Source: an uncultured Mycoplasmatota bacterium (GTDB taxonomy: Bacteria > Bacillota_I > Bacilli_A > RF39 > UBA660). From it: a stretch of 42,901 bases of DNA. The stretch is taken from assembly GCA_900546245.1 (NCBI GenBank), contig URBY01000009.1, positions 1 to 42,901 of the forward strand, given 5' to 3'. The translations under genes and the position numbers were made by a program. The notes beneath the pieces were generated by a model. The model was not told the origin of the DNA, did not search any database, and saw nothing but the letters and a program-made list of their open reading frames with translations. This document shows, in pieces, positions 8,994 through 18,520 of the stretch (position 1 is the stretch's first letter; each line of letters starts with the position of its first letter).

Positions 8994-11597
8994 CTAAATT
9001 AACTTTTTCTTTTTTGATTTTTTTATCAAACGCTCAATTTTACTTATATTACATTTTTCTATCAAATCAAGTAAAGAATTAAGGCCTAAATTATTTACAT
9101 AATCTATTACATATTTATTTGTTTTATAATCATCAAATTGTTTCATTTGATCACAGAAATCTCTGATTAGTTTTTTTCTTTGATTATTATCTTTTACATC
9201 CATTATTGGATAAATTAATAAAGATAATAGTTGGTGCGTATAAATTGTTCCTTTTATTTTTTCTTGTTTTATTCGTGAAAACTCTTTTGCTCTATCAAAA
9301 CATAACTTAGCTGTATAAAATGCTACAAATCTTTTTTCTGAAAAACCACTATTTTGAATTGAACCAGATCTTTGCAAATATTTATAAAATGGTGTTTCAA
9401 TTTTATATGTTTTTTTGCTTCTACCAAATAATATTGGACTAACTGCAATATCCTCATTATTATAACCATTAGGATATGTTAAGCCTTTAAATAATTCTCT
9501 TTTAACAATCTTACTCCAAGATGCAGGCATTAAAGGTGTATTAATATTTTTCATTAATTCATCTTTTTCTAAATCATCTGATGAACTAACATATCTATGA
9601 CTTCCATCTTCATAAACCATTTCAACATCACAATAAACAATATCTGCATTTTCTATTAAAGCTTTTTTTAACATTGCATCAAACATATTTTCTTTAATAT
9701 AATCATCTGAATCAACAAATCCAATATACTTTCCTTTAGCTTTTTCTAAACCATAATTTTTTGTGTGTGATAATCCACCATTTTGCTTTTTATAATACCT
9801 TATTATTGTAGGATATTTTTTTTCGTATTTTTTTATAATTTCTTCAGAATTATCTTTTGTTCCATCATTAATTATTATAATTTCTGTTTTTATTGGAACC
9901 GATTTTAATACAGAGTTTAAACATTTTTCTAAATATAATTCAGTATTATAAACAGGAATTATAATTGATAACAAAACTTCATCATCAATCTTTTTATTTG
10001 ATAATATATCTTCTAAATTTATTTTAGATAGTTCTAATTCTTCTTCACAAAATCCAAAACTATTTCTAAAACTTTTCTTTCTATCTTCAAGTCTTTGTTT
10101 CATATCTTTAGATAAATTATAATTATTAATAATGTCACTTTGAATACTGCATATTTCTTCATATTCTTTTTCTCTTTTTGTTGTTAATGTTACAGAATTA
10201 CTTTGCATTCTATGATAATTTAACGAATTTTTATTATATGCAATATTTCCATGCATTAATACCTTTTCATAAAAATACCAATCCCCTGCTAATCTATACT
10301 TTGTTGCTTCAATTAAATATTTATCAAAATCAATATTTTTATCTTTTTTAAATACCAAACTAGAAACATTTGCAATTGTATTATTAATACATAAGAAATT
10401 TTCACAAAAATCATGACCTTCATCTATAAACGAATTATTCCATTTACCAGTTTTAAATATATCAATCCATTCTCTTAAATCATCCATTAAAATTTTGTTA
10501 TTTTCATCCATTGTTAAAGATTCTGAATATGACATTACAACTTTATCATTAAGTTCAAATTGTTTCATAATATTTTCCAAAAATTTTCTTGAACAACTAT
10601 CATCTGCTTCAGCAATCCATAAATAATCTCCTGTTGATTCATCAAATGCTTTTTTCCACTGTTTAAAAACATTACCACTATTTACTTCATTTGGAATAAA
10701 CTTAACGATTAAATTAGGATATTTTTGTTTTATATCATCTATTTTCTTTCTTATAATTTCTACACTATTATCTGATGATTTATCATCTAATATTATTAAC
10801 TCATATATAGGATATGATTGAAATAAGACTGAATCTATCCTCTCAATTATATATTTTTCATAATTGTAATTAGGTATTACTACCGATACCTTTTCAATTT
10901 TTTTTAAGTGAATTTTTCTACTTTTTTCTTTATATATATTAACAAACTTTTTATACTTAAAAACGGGTAACATTTTTAATGCAATATATAACACAGGAAT
11001 TATCATAATTATAAAATCATTATTTTTTATCATAATTAATAATGATATAAACATAATTAAATTATTATTTCTATTAACAACTTTATTTAACTTAGATATT
11101 TTTAGACCCTTTATAATGCAATAAATTAAATAAACTAAAACAATTATACACAATATATTTGTAATTATTGATATTGTATTATTAAAACTTATACTATAAC
11201 CATTTATTTTAGATAATATATTAATATTAAATAAATTATACATATATTTTAATATAAAAGTTTCTGCAAAAATAATTGTAAATAATACAATAGGATATTT
11301 TCTTTTCGATTTTACAATTAAATCATAAAATAATGATATAAAAATTAATATTGTATAACTATTATATTCAAACAAAATAAAGGATAATATACCCATTAGA
11401 ATTGAAAATAATATATTTTTCTTTCTATCAATTGAAACTGTATCTATTAAATTATATAATACCATATTTATTATAATGGCAAAAAAAGGAATGATAGCAA
11501 TACCTTTTATATTATTGAATGAACATAACAATAATATAGCACTTAAAAGAGCAACTATAGATATTATATTAATAATTTTTAAAATTTTTTTCTTCAC
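8994..11597 (-). CDS. Membrane-anchored tandem GT2 glycosyltransferase (domain order B-A)
   Basis: About 867 residues. The first 215 form roughly eight membrane helices. They are followed by a GT2 domain of type B (from about 237: VVIPNYNYEK, LDDKSSDNS, AEADDS) and one of type A (from about 555: IIIPVYNTE, INDGTKDNS, DSDDY). Both domains pair with those of the 637-residue neighbour, including shared stretches such as the YLQRSGSIQNS/YIQRNNSIQNS region, but in opposite order. Two in-frame GTG codons lie nine bases apart; the first falls inside the ribosome binding site AGAGGTGAT, so the second (11597) is taken as the start. It is the last gene of the ABC exporter unit and probably assembles the exported glycan. 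Confidence 0.85.
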   Translation of the reverse strand: MKKKILKIINIISIVALLSAILLLCSFNNIKGIAIIPFFAIIINMVLYNLIDTVSIDRKKNILFSILMGILSFILFEYNSYTILIFISLFYDLIVKSKRKYPIVLFTIIFAETFILKYMYNLFNINILSKINGYSISFNNTISIITNILCIIVLVYLIYCIIKGLKISKLNKVVNRNNNLIMFISLLIMIKNNDFIIMIIPVLYIALKMLPVFKYKKFVNIYKEKSRKIHLKKIEKVSVVIPNYNYEKYIIERIDSVLFQSYPIYELIILDDKSSDNSVEIIRKKIDDIKQKYPNLIVKFIPNEVNSGNVFKQWKKAFDESTGDYLWIAEADDSCSRKFLENIMKQFELNDKVVMSYSESLTMDENNKILMDDLREWIDIFKTGKWNNSFIDEGHDFCENFLCINNTIANVSSLVFKKDKNIDFDKYLIEATKYRLAGDWYFYEKVLMHGNIAYNKNSLNYHRMQSNSVTLTTKREKEYEEICSIQSDIINNYNLSKDMKQRLEDRKKSFRNSFGFCEEELELSKINLEDILSNKKIDDEVLLSIIIPVYNTELYLEKCLNSVLKSVPIKTEIIIINDGTKDNSEEIIKKYEKKYPTIIRYYKKQNGGLSHTKNYGLEKAKGKYIGFVDSDDYIKENMFDAMLKKALIENADIVYCDVEMVYEDGSHRYVSSSDDLEKDELMKNINTPLMPASWSKIVKRELFKGLTYPNGYNNEDIAVSPILFGRSKKTYKIETPFYKYLQRSGSIQNSGFSEKRFVAFYTAKLCFDRAKEFSRIKQEKIKGTIYTHQLLSLLIYPIMDVKDNNQRKKLIRDFCDQMKQFDDYKTNKYVIDYVNNLGLNSLLDLIEKCNISKIERLIKKSKKKKLI

Positions 11598-11608
11598 TAC
11601 TATCACCT

Positions 11609-12466
11609 CTAAATTTCCTTATTAGTTTCCATTATTGATTTTAATTTTTCCAAAGACTTTACTATTTCTTTGTTTCTAAATATAAGTTTTTCATAGTCAG
11701 AATTTTTAAAATTTTCATTAAGTGATGCACCTTCCTTATGAAATATTTCTAAATTACTATCATAATAAGTTATAAGATTGTCCCTATTTTTTCTATAATT
11801 TAAAAATTCTTCTTCATGATATAAGAAAGTATCATTATAAAAAACATCGTTATATTTTTCATAATATTTTTTTGAAAATATAATTGCGCAACCATGAAGT
11901 GCTACCCCATATTCGCTTTTAACCCCATTTTCAATTTTTACTTCTTTTTTTAAAATTCTTTTTATTTTTATATATTTTGCTAATAATATTCTTAAAAACT
12001 TATTTTTATATATTTTTATAAGTTTATTATGATATTTAATTTTATCATTTACCTCATCTAATGTTTCGTAAGCAGGAAATGGATTTACAGAATCTCCTCC
12101 ATTTGTTATTATTTTAGGTCCCATCATATCAAATTTTGTATTTTCATAACATGAATATATTTCATCAATAAAATTACTTTGATTAATGATAGTATCATTA
12201 TTAATTACACAAAGAAAATCAGGATTATATTTATCAATAGCGTACTTGCATCCAATATTATTTCCCTTAGCAAATCCAAGATTATCTTCATTAATAATTA
12301 TATCATTTGTATAATTTTTTAATTTTTCAACTTCATCTTGATTAAGACTATTATTATCAACAATAATTATTGTAACCTTTTTATTTGTTTTTATATTTTT
12401 TATTGAATCTATACATTCAATTGTATCTTTAATATTTTTATAATGTAATATAATAAATGAAATCAT
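11609..12466 (-). CDS. GT2 glycosyltransferase, rhamnosyltransferase-like
   Basis: This 285-residue single-domain GT2 protein has IILHYKN at the N-terminus, VDNNS near residue 37, NLGFAKGNNIG and the metal-binding NNDT. The pattern fits the RfbN/WbbL-like group that often transfers rhamnose from dTDP-rhamnose. That would agree with the rml operon nearby, but the sugar is inferred. GGTGGTGA precedes the ATG. It follows the ABC permease by 15 bases in the same unit. Confidence 0.85.
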   Translation of the reverse strand: MISFIILHYKNIKDTIECIDSIKNIKTNKKVTIIIVDNNSLNQDEVEKLKNYTNDIIINEDNLGFAKGNNIGCKYAIDKYNPDFLCVINNDTIINQSNFIDEIYSCYENTKFDMMGPKIITNGGDSVNPFPAYETLDEVNDKIKYHNKLIKIYKNKFLRILLAKYIKIKRILKKEVKIENGVKSEYGVALHGCAIIFSKKYYEKYNDVFYNDTFLYHEEEFLNYRKNRDNLITYYDSNLEIFHKEGASLNENFKNSDYEKLIFRNKEIVKSLEKLKSIMETNKEI

Positions 12467-12481
12467 AATGTCACCACCTAA

Positions 12482-13258
12482 TTATAATTCTTCAGCAAAA
12501 CCTTTTTCTAGTTTTCTAAATATAAAATAACCAATAATCATAACAATAAAACTAAACAAAGCAACTAATACTAATGATTTAAAATCAGGCCATGTAAGAT
12601 AATATAGTATTGATCTATATGCTTCAATAATATGTGTCATTGGATTTAAATTTATAAGTTTAGATATAAATCCATTTCCAAAAGTTGATAAAGAATAAAG
12701 TACAGGTGTTCCATAAAATAACATCGTTACTAAGAAATTAACAATATATTCTACATCCCTAACATATACATTTATTGCACTTAGAATAAATGTTATTCCT
12801 AGTGATAACATATATTGTATAATTGCAATTATTGGTAATAAAATAACATACTTATGAATACCAATACCACTTGCAATTACAAATATAAATACTATAATAC
12901 ACGATATAAAGAAATTTATAAGAGCACTAGTTGCTACTGATATAGGTAATATCTCTCTTGGAAAAAATACCTTTTTAATTATATTTTCATTTCCTAAAAT
13001 AGTTGTTGTTCCTTGCTGAACAACAGTAGTAAAAAAATTCCATGGTATTACACCAACAATTAAGAATATTAAATAATTATCTTGTTTAACCCTTAATATA
13101 TATGGAAAAACAATCGCATATACAAGTACTGTTAATAATGGATTAATAAACGACCATAATATTCCTAAAAATGATCCTTTATATTTTCCTCTTATTTCTT
13201 TTTTTACATTACTTTTAAGTAATTCTCTATAACTATATAATCTTTTAAAAACATCCAT
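12482..13258 (-). CDS. ABC exporter permease for polysaccharide/teichoic acid (TagG/Wzm type)
   Basis: This protein of about 258 residues has six membrane helices and the ABC-2 exporter pattern (NPLLTVLVYAIVFPYIL, then GVIPWNFF, then the C-terminal LNPMTHIIEAYRS). TagG/Wzm proteins pass lipid-linked polymer through the membrane. The ATG at 13258 is chosen because AGAGGTGA lies six bases before it; a GTG at 13267 falls inside that site. The ATPase partner lies 12 bases upstream. Confidence 0.92.
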   Translation of the reverse strand: MDVFKRLYSYRELLKSNVKKEIRGKYKGSFLGILWSFINPLLTVLVYAIVFPYILRVKQDNYLIFLIVGVIPWNFFTTVVQQGTTTILGNENIIKKVFFPREILPISVATSALINFFISCIIVFIFVIASGIGIHKYVILLPIIAIIQYMLSLGITFILSAINVYVRDVEYIVNFLVTMLFYGTPVLYSLSTFGNGFISKLINLNPMTHIIEAYRSILYYLTWPDFKSLVLVALFSFIVMIIGYFIFRKLEKGFAEEL

Positions 13259-13270
13259 TTTTTTCACCTC

Positions 13271-14008
13271 TTATTGACATACCTTTAAATATTCATCTAT
13301 AACTTCTGAAGTATTTCCATCCATTCTAACTCTACCATCGTAAATCCATATTGCTCTATCACATAGTTTTTTTATTGACTCCAAACTATGACTTACAATA
13401 ACAATTGTTTTTTTATCATTATTTTTAAGTTCCATTAATTTAGCAAAACATTTATCTTGAAAGTGTTGATCACCAACTGCTAATATTTCATCAATTAATA
13501 ATATATCCGCATCAACATTTATCGCAACTGAAAATGCAAGTCTCATATACATTCCTGAAGAATACGTTCTAACAGGTGTATCAATCAAATCACCTAATTC
13601 TGAGAATTCAATTATCTGATCAATTCTAGACTCTATTTCTTTTTTTGTAAGTCCAAAGATTGATGCATTAAAATAAATATTTTCTCTTCCAGTAAAATCA
13701 GGATGAAATCCGGCTCCTAATTCTAATAAAGATGTTAATTTACCATTTGTTTCTATTTTTCCTTTATTTGGATAAATAATTTTTGTCATTAACTTTAACA
13801 AAGTAGATTTACCACTACCATTTGTTCCTATTAATGCAACTGTTTCCCCTTTTTTTATATCTAAATTAATATCTTTTAATATTTGTCTATATTCTTTTTT
13901 ATTTTTCTTTCCAAAAACTAATCTTTCTTTTAATGTATGTGGTTTATCTGAATTTAATTTAAATCTTTTAGACATATTTCTTACGCTTATTGCAACATCT
14001 TTTTTCAT
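13271..14008 (-). CDS. ABC exporter ATPase for polysaccharide/teichoic acid (TagH/Wzt type, no C-terminal sugar-binding domain)
   Basis: This 245-residue ATPase powers the adjacent permease. Walker A GTNGSGKST is at 61-69, the signature YSSGMYMRL at about 149-157 and Walker B ILLIDE at about 169-174. The LKERL stretch before the core is typical of TagH/Wzt/RfbB-type polysaccharide exporters. Unlike long Wzt proteins it stops right after the ATPase domain, so it carries no module for reading a polymer end cap. AAAGGAG precedes the ATG. It is the first gene of a four-gene unit. Confidence 0.93.
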   Translation of the reverse strand: MKKDVAISVRNMSKRFKLNSDKPHTLKERLVFGKKNKKEYRQILKDINLDIKKGETVALIGTNGSGKSTLLKLMTKIIYPNKGKIETNGKLTSLLELGAGFHPDFTGRENIYFNASIFGLTKKEIESRIDQIIEFSELGDLIDTPVRTYSSGMYMRLAFSVAINVDADILLIDEILAVGDQHFQDKCFAKLMELKNNDKKTIVIVSHSLESIKKLCDRAIWIYDGRVRMDGNTSEVIDEYLKVCQ

Positions 14009-14036
14009 TACTATACTCCTTTTATAAACATTACTA

Positions 14037-14065
14037 ATTATATCAAAAAAAAGAGTTTAATACAA
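14037..14065 (-). promoter_or_regulatory. Promoter of the ABC exporter unit, nested in the previous terminator
   Basis: TATAAT (14037-14042) lies two bases beyond the T run of the terminator at 14045-14074. At 17-base spacing the -35 is TTGTAT (14060-14065), inside that terminator hairpin. AAAGGAG and the ATG follow within 30 bases. Confidence 0.55.
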
Positions 14066-14074
14066 ACTCTTTTT
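14045..14074 (-). terminator. Rho-independent terminator after the WbsX-family gene
   Basis: The stem AAAGAGTTT/AAACTCTTT with loop GTATT is followed by a run of T residues on the minus strand (14052-14045). It begins just after the TAA at 14076-14078. Confidence 0.8.
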
Positions 14075-14075
14075 C

Positions 14076-15476
14076 TTATTTATCCAAAGAAATATCAAAA
14101 ATTGCCTTTGATAATGTATTTATGTTTGCATATCCATATTTTTCATCAGGTTCTAAATATGTTCCCTCTGCCCATTCATTCCATGCATTAACAAACATAA
14201 ATCGATTTTCTTCATTATTTCTTCTTCTAGTTTCTTCAATTATTATTCTAAGCCATTTATAATAACTTTCTAATGAATAATTATAATATACTGTATAATT
14301 TTCTTTTCTTCTTGCAGAATTATCCCACCCCATTGTACAAGAATAGTAAAATGGTTTTAAAGGATAATGGTTTCTGTATAAATGTTCTATTTCATCAACA
14401 ATTTGTTTATAATTAAATATCTTAGGAGAATCTAGTCCTGTAACAATAGTTTCTTTGTGACCAATTCCTTGTGGTGGAAAATCAAATTCAGCATCAACAT
14501 ATTCAGTATATTTATTTTCATTATTAGCTAAATCACATTTGGATGCAATATATATTTCTCCAATTCCTTCTTCTTTAGCATATCTTCTCCATTCTGACAC
14601 TAATTTTTCAAAATTAGGAATTTCAGTTGGATTATAAATCATTATTAATGGTTTATTATCAATTTTTATATATCTTTTATCAGTAATATACTTTTTTATA
14701 TTTTTAATAAATTCATTATAATCTTTATCTGAATACTCTTGCTTTATTAATATATCTTTTTTTTGTCCATTCCATGCTCTTGTCCAATTTTCATTTGCCC
14801 AACATAAACAGAAAGGAAAATCAATATCAGATTTTAAAAATAAATCTAAAGGTTTTTCCATAAGCCTTTTACCTGAAAACCAATAATAATAAAAGCAAAA
14901 TCCGTAAATACCATGTTGTTTTGCTAAAGATACTTGTTTTTTTATTGTTTCAATATTATCTAACGAATAATAACCAATATCTTTATGTGGAACCCTTGGC
15001 TGATAATGTCCTTCAAATCTTGGTTTTGATTTTTTTGTATTGGTCCATTCTGTAAAACCTTTACCCCACCATTCATCATTTTCCTTAAAAGTATGAAACT
15101 GAGGTAAATAAAATGTTATTGTTTTAATATCTGTTTTTTTATTACTAAAATCAATATTATCTTGATATTCTGAAGTATATGGAGAAAGATTTTTATAATA
15201 GTTTTTATTATCAAATATCTTTTCTACATTTATATTTTCTAAATCTATTTCTTCTTTTGTTTTAAGTTCTGAAATTTTTGTAGTTATTGTCCTTAATGGT
15301 TTTGTTACTTTCCAACTTTTACTATTTAACATTTTATTTAATTCGTTTTGATATGATGAAATCTGTTTATCTTTTTCTTGCCCACTAAGTTCTAACATTT
15401 TTATTTTTTCATTTAACTCTTTAATTTCCTTTTTTAGTTCATAACTAGTTACAGAAAAACTTCTTATATCGCTCAT
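14076..15476 (-). CDS. WbsX-family (GH99-like) glycan-processing protein
   Basis: This 466-residue protein matches the Glyco_tran_WbsX group: YLPQFHTFKENDEWWGKGFTEW, then HYQPRVPH, YGFCFYYYWF, CWANENWTRAW and the final NAWNEWAEGTYLEPD. The group occurs in O-antigen and capsule loci and resembles GH99 endo-mannosidases in fold; whether it builds or trims glycan is unsettled. Residues 10-50 form a coiled coil ending in SKSWKVTKPLR, a tail often fused to surface-glycan glycosyltransferases. AGGAGG lies ten bases before the ATG, inside the end of the broken GT4 gene upstream, with which it is probably co-transcribed. Confidence 0.88.
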   Translation of the reverse strand: MSDIRSFSVTSYELKKEIKELNEKIKMLELSGQEKDKQISSYQNELNKMLNSKSWKVTKPLRTITTKISELKTKEEIDLENINVEKIFDNKNYYKNLSPYTSEYQDNIDFSNKKTDIKTITFYLPQFHTFKENDEWWGKGFTEWTNTKKSKPRFEGHYQPRVPHKDIGYYSLDNIETIKKQVSLAKQHGIYGFCFYYYWFSGKRLMEKPLDLFLKSDIDFPFCLCWANENWTRAWNGQKKDILIKQEYSDKDYNEFIKNIKKYITDKRYIKIDNKPLIMIYNPTEIPNFEKLVSEWRRYAKEEGIGEIYIASKCDLANNENKYTEYVDAEFDFPPQGIGHKETIVTGLDSPKIFNYKQIVDEIEHLYRNHYPLKPFYYSCTMGWDNSARRKENYTVYYNYSLESYYKWLRIIIEETRRRNNEENRFMFVNAWNEWAEGTYLEPDEKYGYANINTLSKAIFDISLDK

Positions 15477-15479
15477 ATT

Positions 15480-16614
15480 TTATTTTCCTCCTATTTTTTT
15501 ATATAAATTATATATTTCATTTGCACATCTATCAATTAAAAAATAATCTTTTGAATACAAAAACGCATTACTACCTATTCTTTTTAATTCATCCCTATTA
15601 TTGCATAAATATTTAACTTTTTTCAGATAGATCAATATAATTACCACATTCAAATAAAAGCCCTGTTTCTTTATCTTTTATAAGTTCTTTAGTACCACCA
15701 GAATTAGAACCTACTACAACAATTCCACCCATCATAGCTTCAACAGTAACTCTACCAAAAGCCTCTGATTTTGATGATACAATTTCTATATCTACATTTT
15801 TTCTTATTTCTGGTAAATTATCGACTTATCCTAAAATTTTAAGCCATTTTTTATTTTCTATATTTATACCCAAATTTTTAACATCCCCGTTACCCGCAAT
15901 TAACAATTCTATATCATAGCCTTCATTTACAAGTTTTTCAATTGCTTTTATTGTTATATCTTGTCCTTTTGTTTTTGAAATCATTCCAGATTGTAAACAA
16001 ATAATTTTTTGATTTTTATCTAAATTATATTCTTTATTACTATTTAAATTTTTCTTACTAACGCCATTGTATATTAAATTTAAACTTTCACTTGGAACTT
16101 TATCAATAAATTTTTTCATGACTTCTTTTGATATACAAATTAGATTATTATTGTCAGCAATTTTCTTATAATATTCTCTATAAGAACATAGTGGATACAT
16201 ATTAAAATCTTTTTCTCCAAATTCTCTAATATGCCATATATGTGGTATATTCATAATTTTACTTAATCTATATCCAAAATCTACAACAGATGTATTTGTA
16301 TGAATTATATCTATGTTTTTATCTTTTATTAAATCATATAACTTTACCGCTAAAATTTGATTTATTTTATCATATGATTTTTTAAAGTGTTTTCTTTTTG
16401 TTTTATATTCATCATTTTTAAAATCAACCCATCTATAAAAAGGAGCATAGTATATTTCGACATTTCTTTTTTTCATTTCATCAACAAAAGGACCATTATT
16501 AAATGGTGTTACAATAGTAAAATTACATCTATCACTAAGTTTATCAATTATATCAATCATTGAATGACTTGCACCATTTATCATTTGTTCATGAGCTATA
16601 AATAATATATTCAT
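15480..16614 (-). pseudogene. GT4 glycosyltransferase gene broken by a nonsense codon and a frameshift
   Basis: The open part (16614 down to 15829, 262 codons) holds the acceptor half of a GT4 enzyme (MNILFIAHEQMINGASHSM, later IYNGVS and IVCLQSG-type motifs) and stops at TAA 15826-15828 after KILG. The same frame continues with VDNLPEIRKNVDIEIVSS, the family's E-x7-E nucleotide-sugar motif (EAFGRVTVE) and NSGGTKELI. A run of six A residues (15618-15623, minus strand) then shifts the frame by one, and the coding sense resumes as VKYLCNNRDELKRIGSNAF to a TAA at 15480-15482. The total is 378 codons plus one base, as expected for one inserted base. ATG 16614 has AAGGTGA upstream. The stopped product would lack the donor-sugar domain. 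Confidence 0.85.
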
Positions 16615-16632
16615 AAAAATCACCTTAAATAA

Positions 16633-16661
16633 ATTATAAACATTTATTTTTAAAATTACAA
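16633..16661 (-). promoter_or_regulatory. Promoter of the broken GT4/WbsX unit
   Basis: TTGTAA (16656-16661), 17 bases, TATAAT (16633-16638), about 19 bases before the ATG at 16614. The promoter looks intact although the first gene is broken. Confidence 0.55.
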
Positions 16662-16687
16662 GTATTATTAAAACTATAAACTTTTAC

Positions 16688-16734
16688 AAAAAAAGATAAC
16701 AAAATTATTTCTATAAAATATAATCTTGTTATCT
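16688..16734 (-). terminator. Terminator after the SGNH hydrolase gene
   Basis: A 9-bp perfect stem, AGATAACAA with TTGTTATCT, has a 23-base loop and is followed by about seven T residues on the minus strand. It starts eight bases after the stop codon at 16742. The loop is longer than usual. Confidence 0.65.
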
Positions 16735-16741
16735 AAGTAAA

Positions 16742-17422
16742 TTATAAAATACTTTCTTTAATTTTTTTAGTTACAATTTCATATGCTTCATTTGTTAAAT
16801 GTATACCATCTTTAGTATACTCTAATTTTAAATTATCATTTTCATCTTTTAATAAATCATATACATTTATATAATTAACCTTTTCTTTTTTTGCAATTTC
16901 GATAATTTCTTTATTTAACGATTTAATTGTATCATTATTTCTTCCTTTTAACATAGAATGATTTATTTTATCATCATCACCATTATTAATAGGATAAATA
17001 CTTTCTACATATATTTCACAATTTGGTAAATTATTCTTTATACCTTTTATTATTTTATCAATATTAGATATGGTTTCATCCATTGATATATCATATACAA
17101 CATCATTAACACCTATTAAAATAATGACCTTACTTGGATTATATCTATAAACTCTATCTTGCATATTTTCTAATATATCTTCTGTAGAATTACCATTTAT
17201 TCCGCTATTAACAATAGGTAATCCCCCATAATATTTACTTAGATCATAAAAATCTGTTATTGAATCACCTAAAAATACATAATTTGGATTTAGTATATCT
17301 TTAACTTCATTTTTTATGGTAACACATTTTTTTGTTTCATATTTATAAAATAAAAATACACATGTTCCAGCCAAAATAATAACTATAAATATTAATAGAT
17401 AAATAAAAAAATTTCTTTTCAT
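16742..17422 (-). CDS. Membrane-anchored SGNH/GDSL hydrolase
   Basis: About 226 residues with one N-terminal membrane anchor and an outer esterase domain. The four SGNH blocks are visible: FLGDSITD (nucleophile Ser), the Gly in GINGNS, GVNDV (Asn), and DGIHLTNEAY near the C-terminus (Asp/His). Such enzymes remove or move acyl groups on lipids or surface glycans, so it may counterbalance the acyltransferase of this locus. The ATG at 17422 follows GAGGGTGA by six bases; the earlier GTG lies inside that site. Single-gene unit. Confidence 0.88.
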   Translation of the reverse strand: MKRNFFIYLLIFIVIILAGTCVFLFYKYETKKCVTIKNEVKDILNPNYVFLGDSITDFYDLSKYYGGLPIVNSGINGNSTEDILENMQDRVYRYNPSKVIILIGVNDVVYDISMDETISNIDKIIKGIKNNLPNCEIYVESIYPINNGDDDKINHSMLKGRNNDTIKSLNKEIIEIAKKEKVNYINVYDLLKDENDNLKLEYTKDGIHLTNEAYEIVTKKIKESIL

Positions 17423-17448
17423 TTTTTTCACCCTCACATACTAGTTAA

Positions 17449-17477
17449 GTATAGCACATATAAATAAAAAAAAGAAC
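17449..17477 (-). promoter_or_regulatory. Promoter of the SGNH hydrolase gene (extended -10)
   Basis: TGC followed by TATACT (17449-17454) makes an extended -10. The -35 position (17472-17477, GTTCTT) is poor and lies inside the rml terminator stem. The RBS follows within 20 bases. Confidence 0.5.
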
Positions 17478-17489
17478 ATAAAAATGTTC
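17466..17489 (-). terminator. Rho-independent terminator of the rmlACDB operon
   Basis: The minus strand reads GAACAT, loop TTTT, ATGTTC, then eight T residues (17473-17466). It starts 15 bases after the rmlB stop at 17505. Confidence 0.85.
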
Positions 17490-17504
17490 CCTTTACATAT
17501 ATTT

Positions 17505-18509
17505 TTAATTTTTATATGCATTTTTATATTCACCTGATTTAATATTTTCAATCCAATCTTGATTATTTAAATACCAATCAACAGTCTCTTTTATTCCATC
17601 TTCGAATTTATATGTTCTGTTCCATCCTAATTCTTTTTCTGTTTTATCTGAATCTATTGCATATCTTAAATCATGACCCGGTCTATCTGTCACAAAAGTA
17701 ATTAAACTTTCTGGTTTACCTAATTGTTTTAATATTGTTTTAACAACCTCTAAATTAGTTCTTTCAGAGTGACCACCTAAATTATATACTTCTCCTACTC
17801 TACCATTTCTAACAATCATATCTACACCTACATTATGATCATGTACATGTATCCAATCTCTAACATTTTCTCCTTTTCCATAAACAGGAATTGGTTCATC
17901 ACTTAATGCTTTACTAATTGTTAATGGTATTAATTTTTCTGGAAATTGATATGGTCCATAATTATTAGAACATCTACTTATTGTTGTTGGTAAATTAAAT
18001 GTTCTATGATATGCTTGAACTAAATGATCTGCTGATGCTTTACTAGCAGAATATGGACTTGATGGATTAATTGGTGTTGTTTCCTTAAATAATAAATCTT
18101 TTCTATCAAGTGGTAAATCACCATAAACTTCATCTGTTGATACTTGATGATATCTTTTTATATTATATTTACGTGATGCATCAAGTAAAACTCTTGTCCC
18201 CATAATATTAGTTTGTACAAATATTCCTGAATTTTTTATTGAGTTATCAACGTGACTTTCAGCAGCAAAATTTATTACTACATCAAATCTTTCTTTTTCA
18301 AATAATTCATAAATAAATTTTTCATCAGCTATATCACCTTTTACAAATTTAAAATTACCTTTATTTATAACAGGAAGTAAATTATTGTAATTACCTGCAT
18401 AAGTTAATGCATCTAAACATACATATTAATCATTTGGATATTTATTTACAATATAATGCAAAAAATTGCTTCCAATAAAACCAGCACCACCTGTTACTAA
18501 ATATTTCAT
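17505..18509 (-). pseudogene. rmlB: dTDP-glucose 4,6-dehydratase gene with an in-frame stop at codon 28
   Basis: The full 334-codon gene begins at ATG 18509 with AAGGAG upstream and carries MKYLVTGGAGFIGSNFLHYI (NAD-binding loop). It then meets TAA at 18426-18428. The same frame continues without a shift: YVCLDALTYAGNYNNLLP, FAAESHVDNSI, QVSTDEVYG (catalytic Thr/Asp/Glu), YSASKAS (Tyr-x3-Lys) and NNYGPYQFPEKLIPL. RmlB turns dTDP-glucose into dTDP-4-keto-6-deoxyglucose, the second step of dTDP-rhamnose synthesis. The longest open stretch (from an internal ATG at 18203) lacks the NAD site and should be inactive. Because rmlA, rmlC and rmlD are intact in the same operon, either a second rmlB exists or the stop is an assembly error. 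Confidence 0.88.
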
Positions 18510-18520
18510 ATAATCTCCTT

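Noticed and set aside
15826..18428. Stop-codon reassignment to explain the in-frame TAA and TGA codons
   Set aside because: TAA ends most genes in the window at sensible places, and Trp is encoded by TGG throughout, so recoding does not fit. Mutation or sequencing error is simpler.
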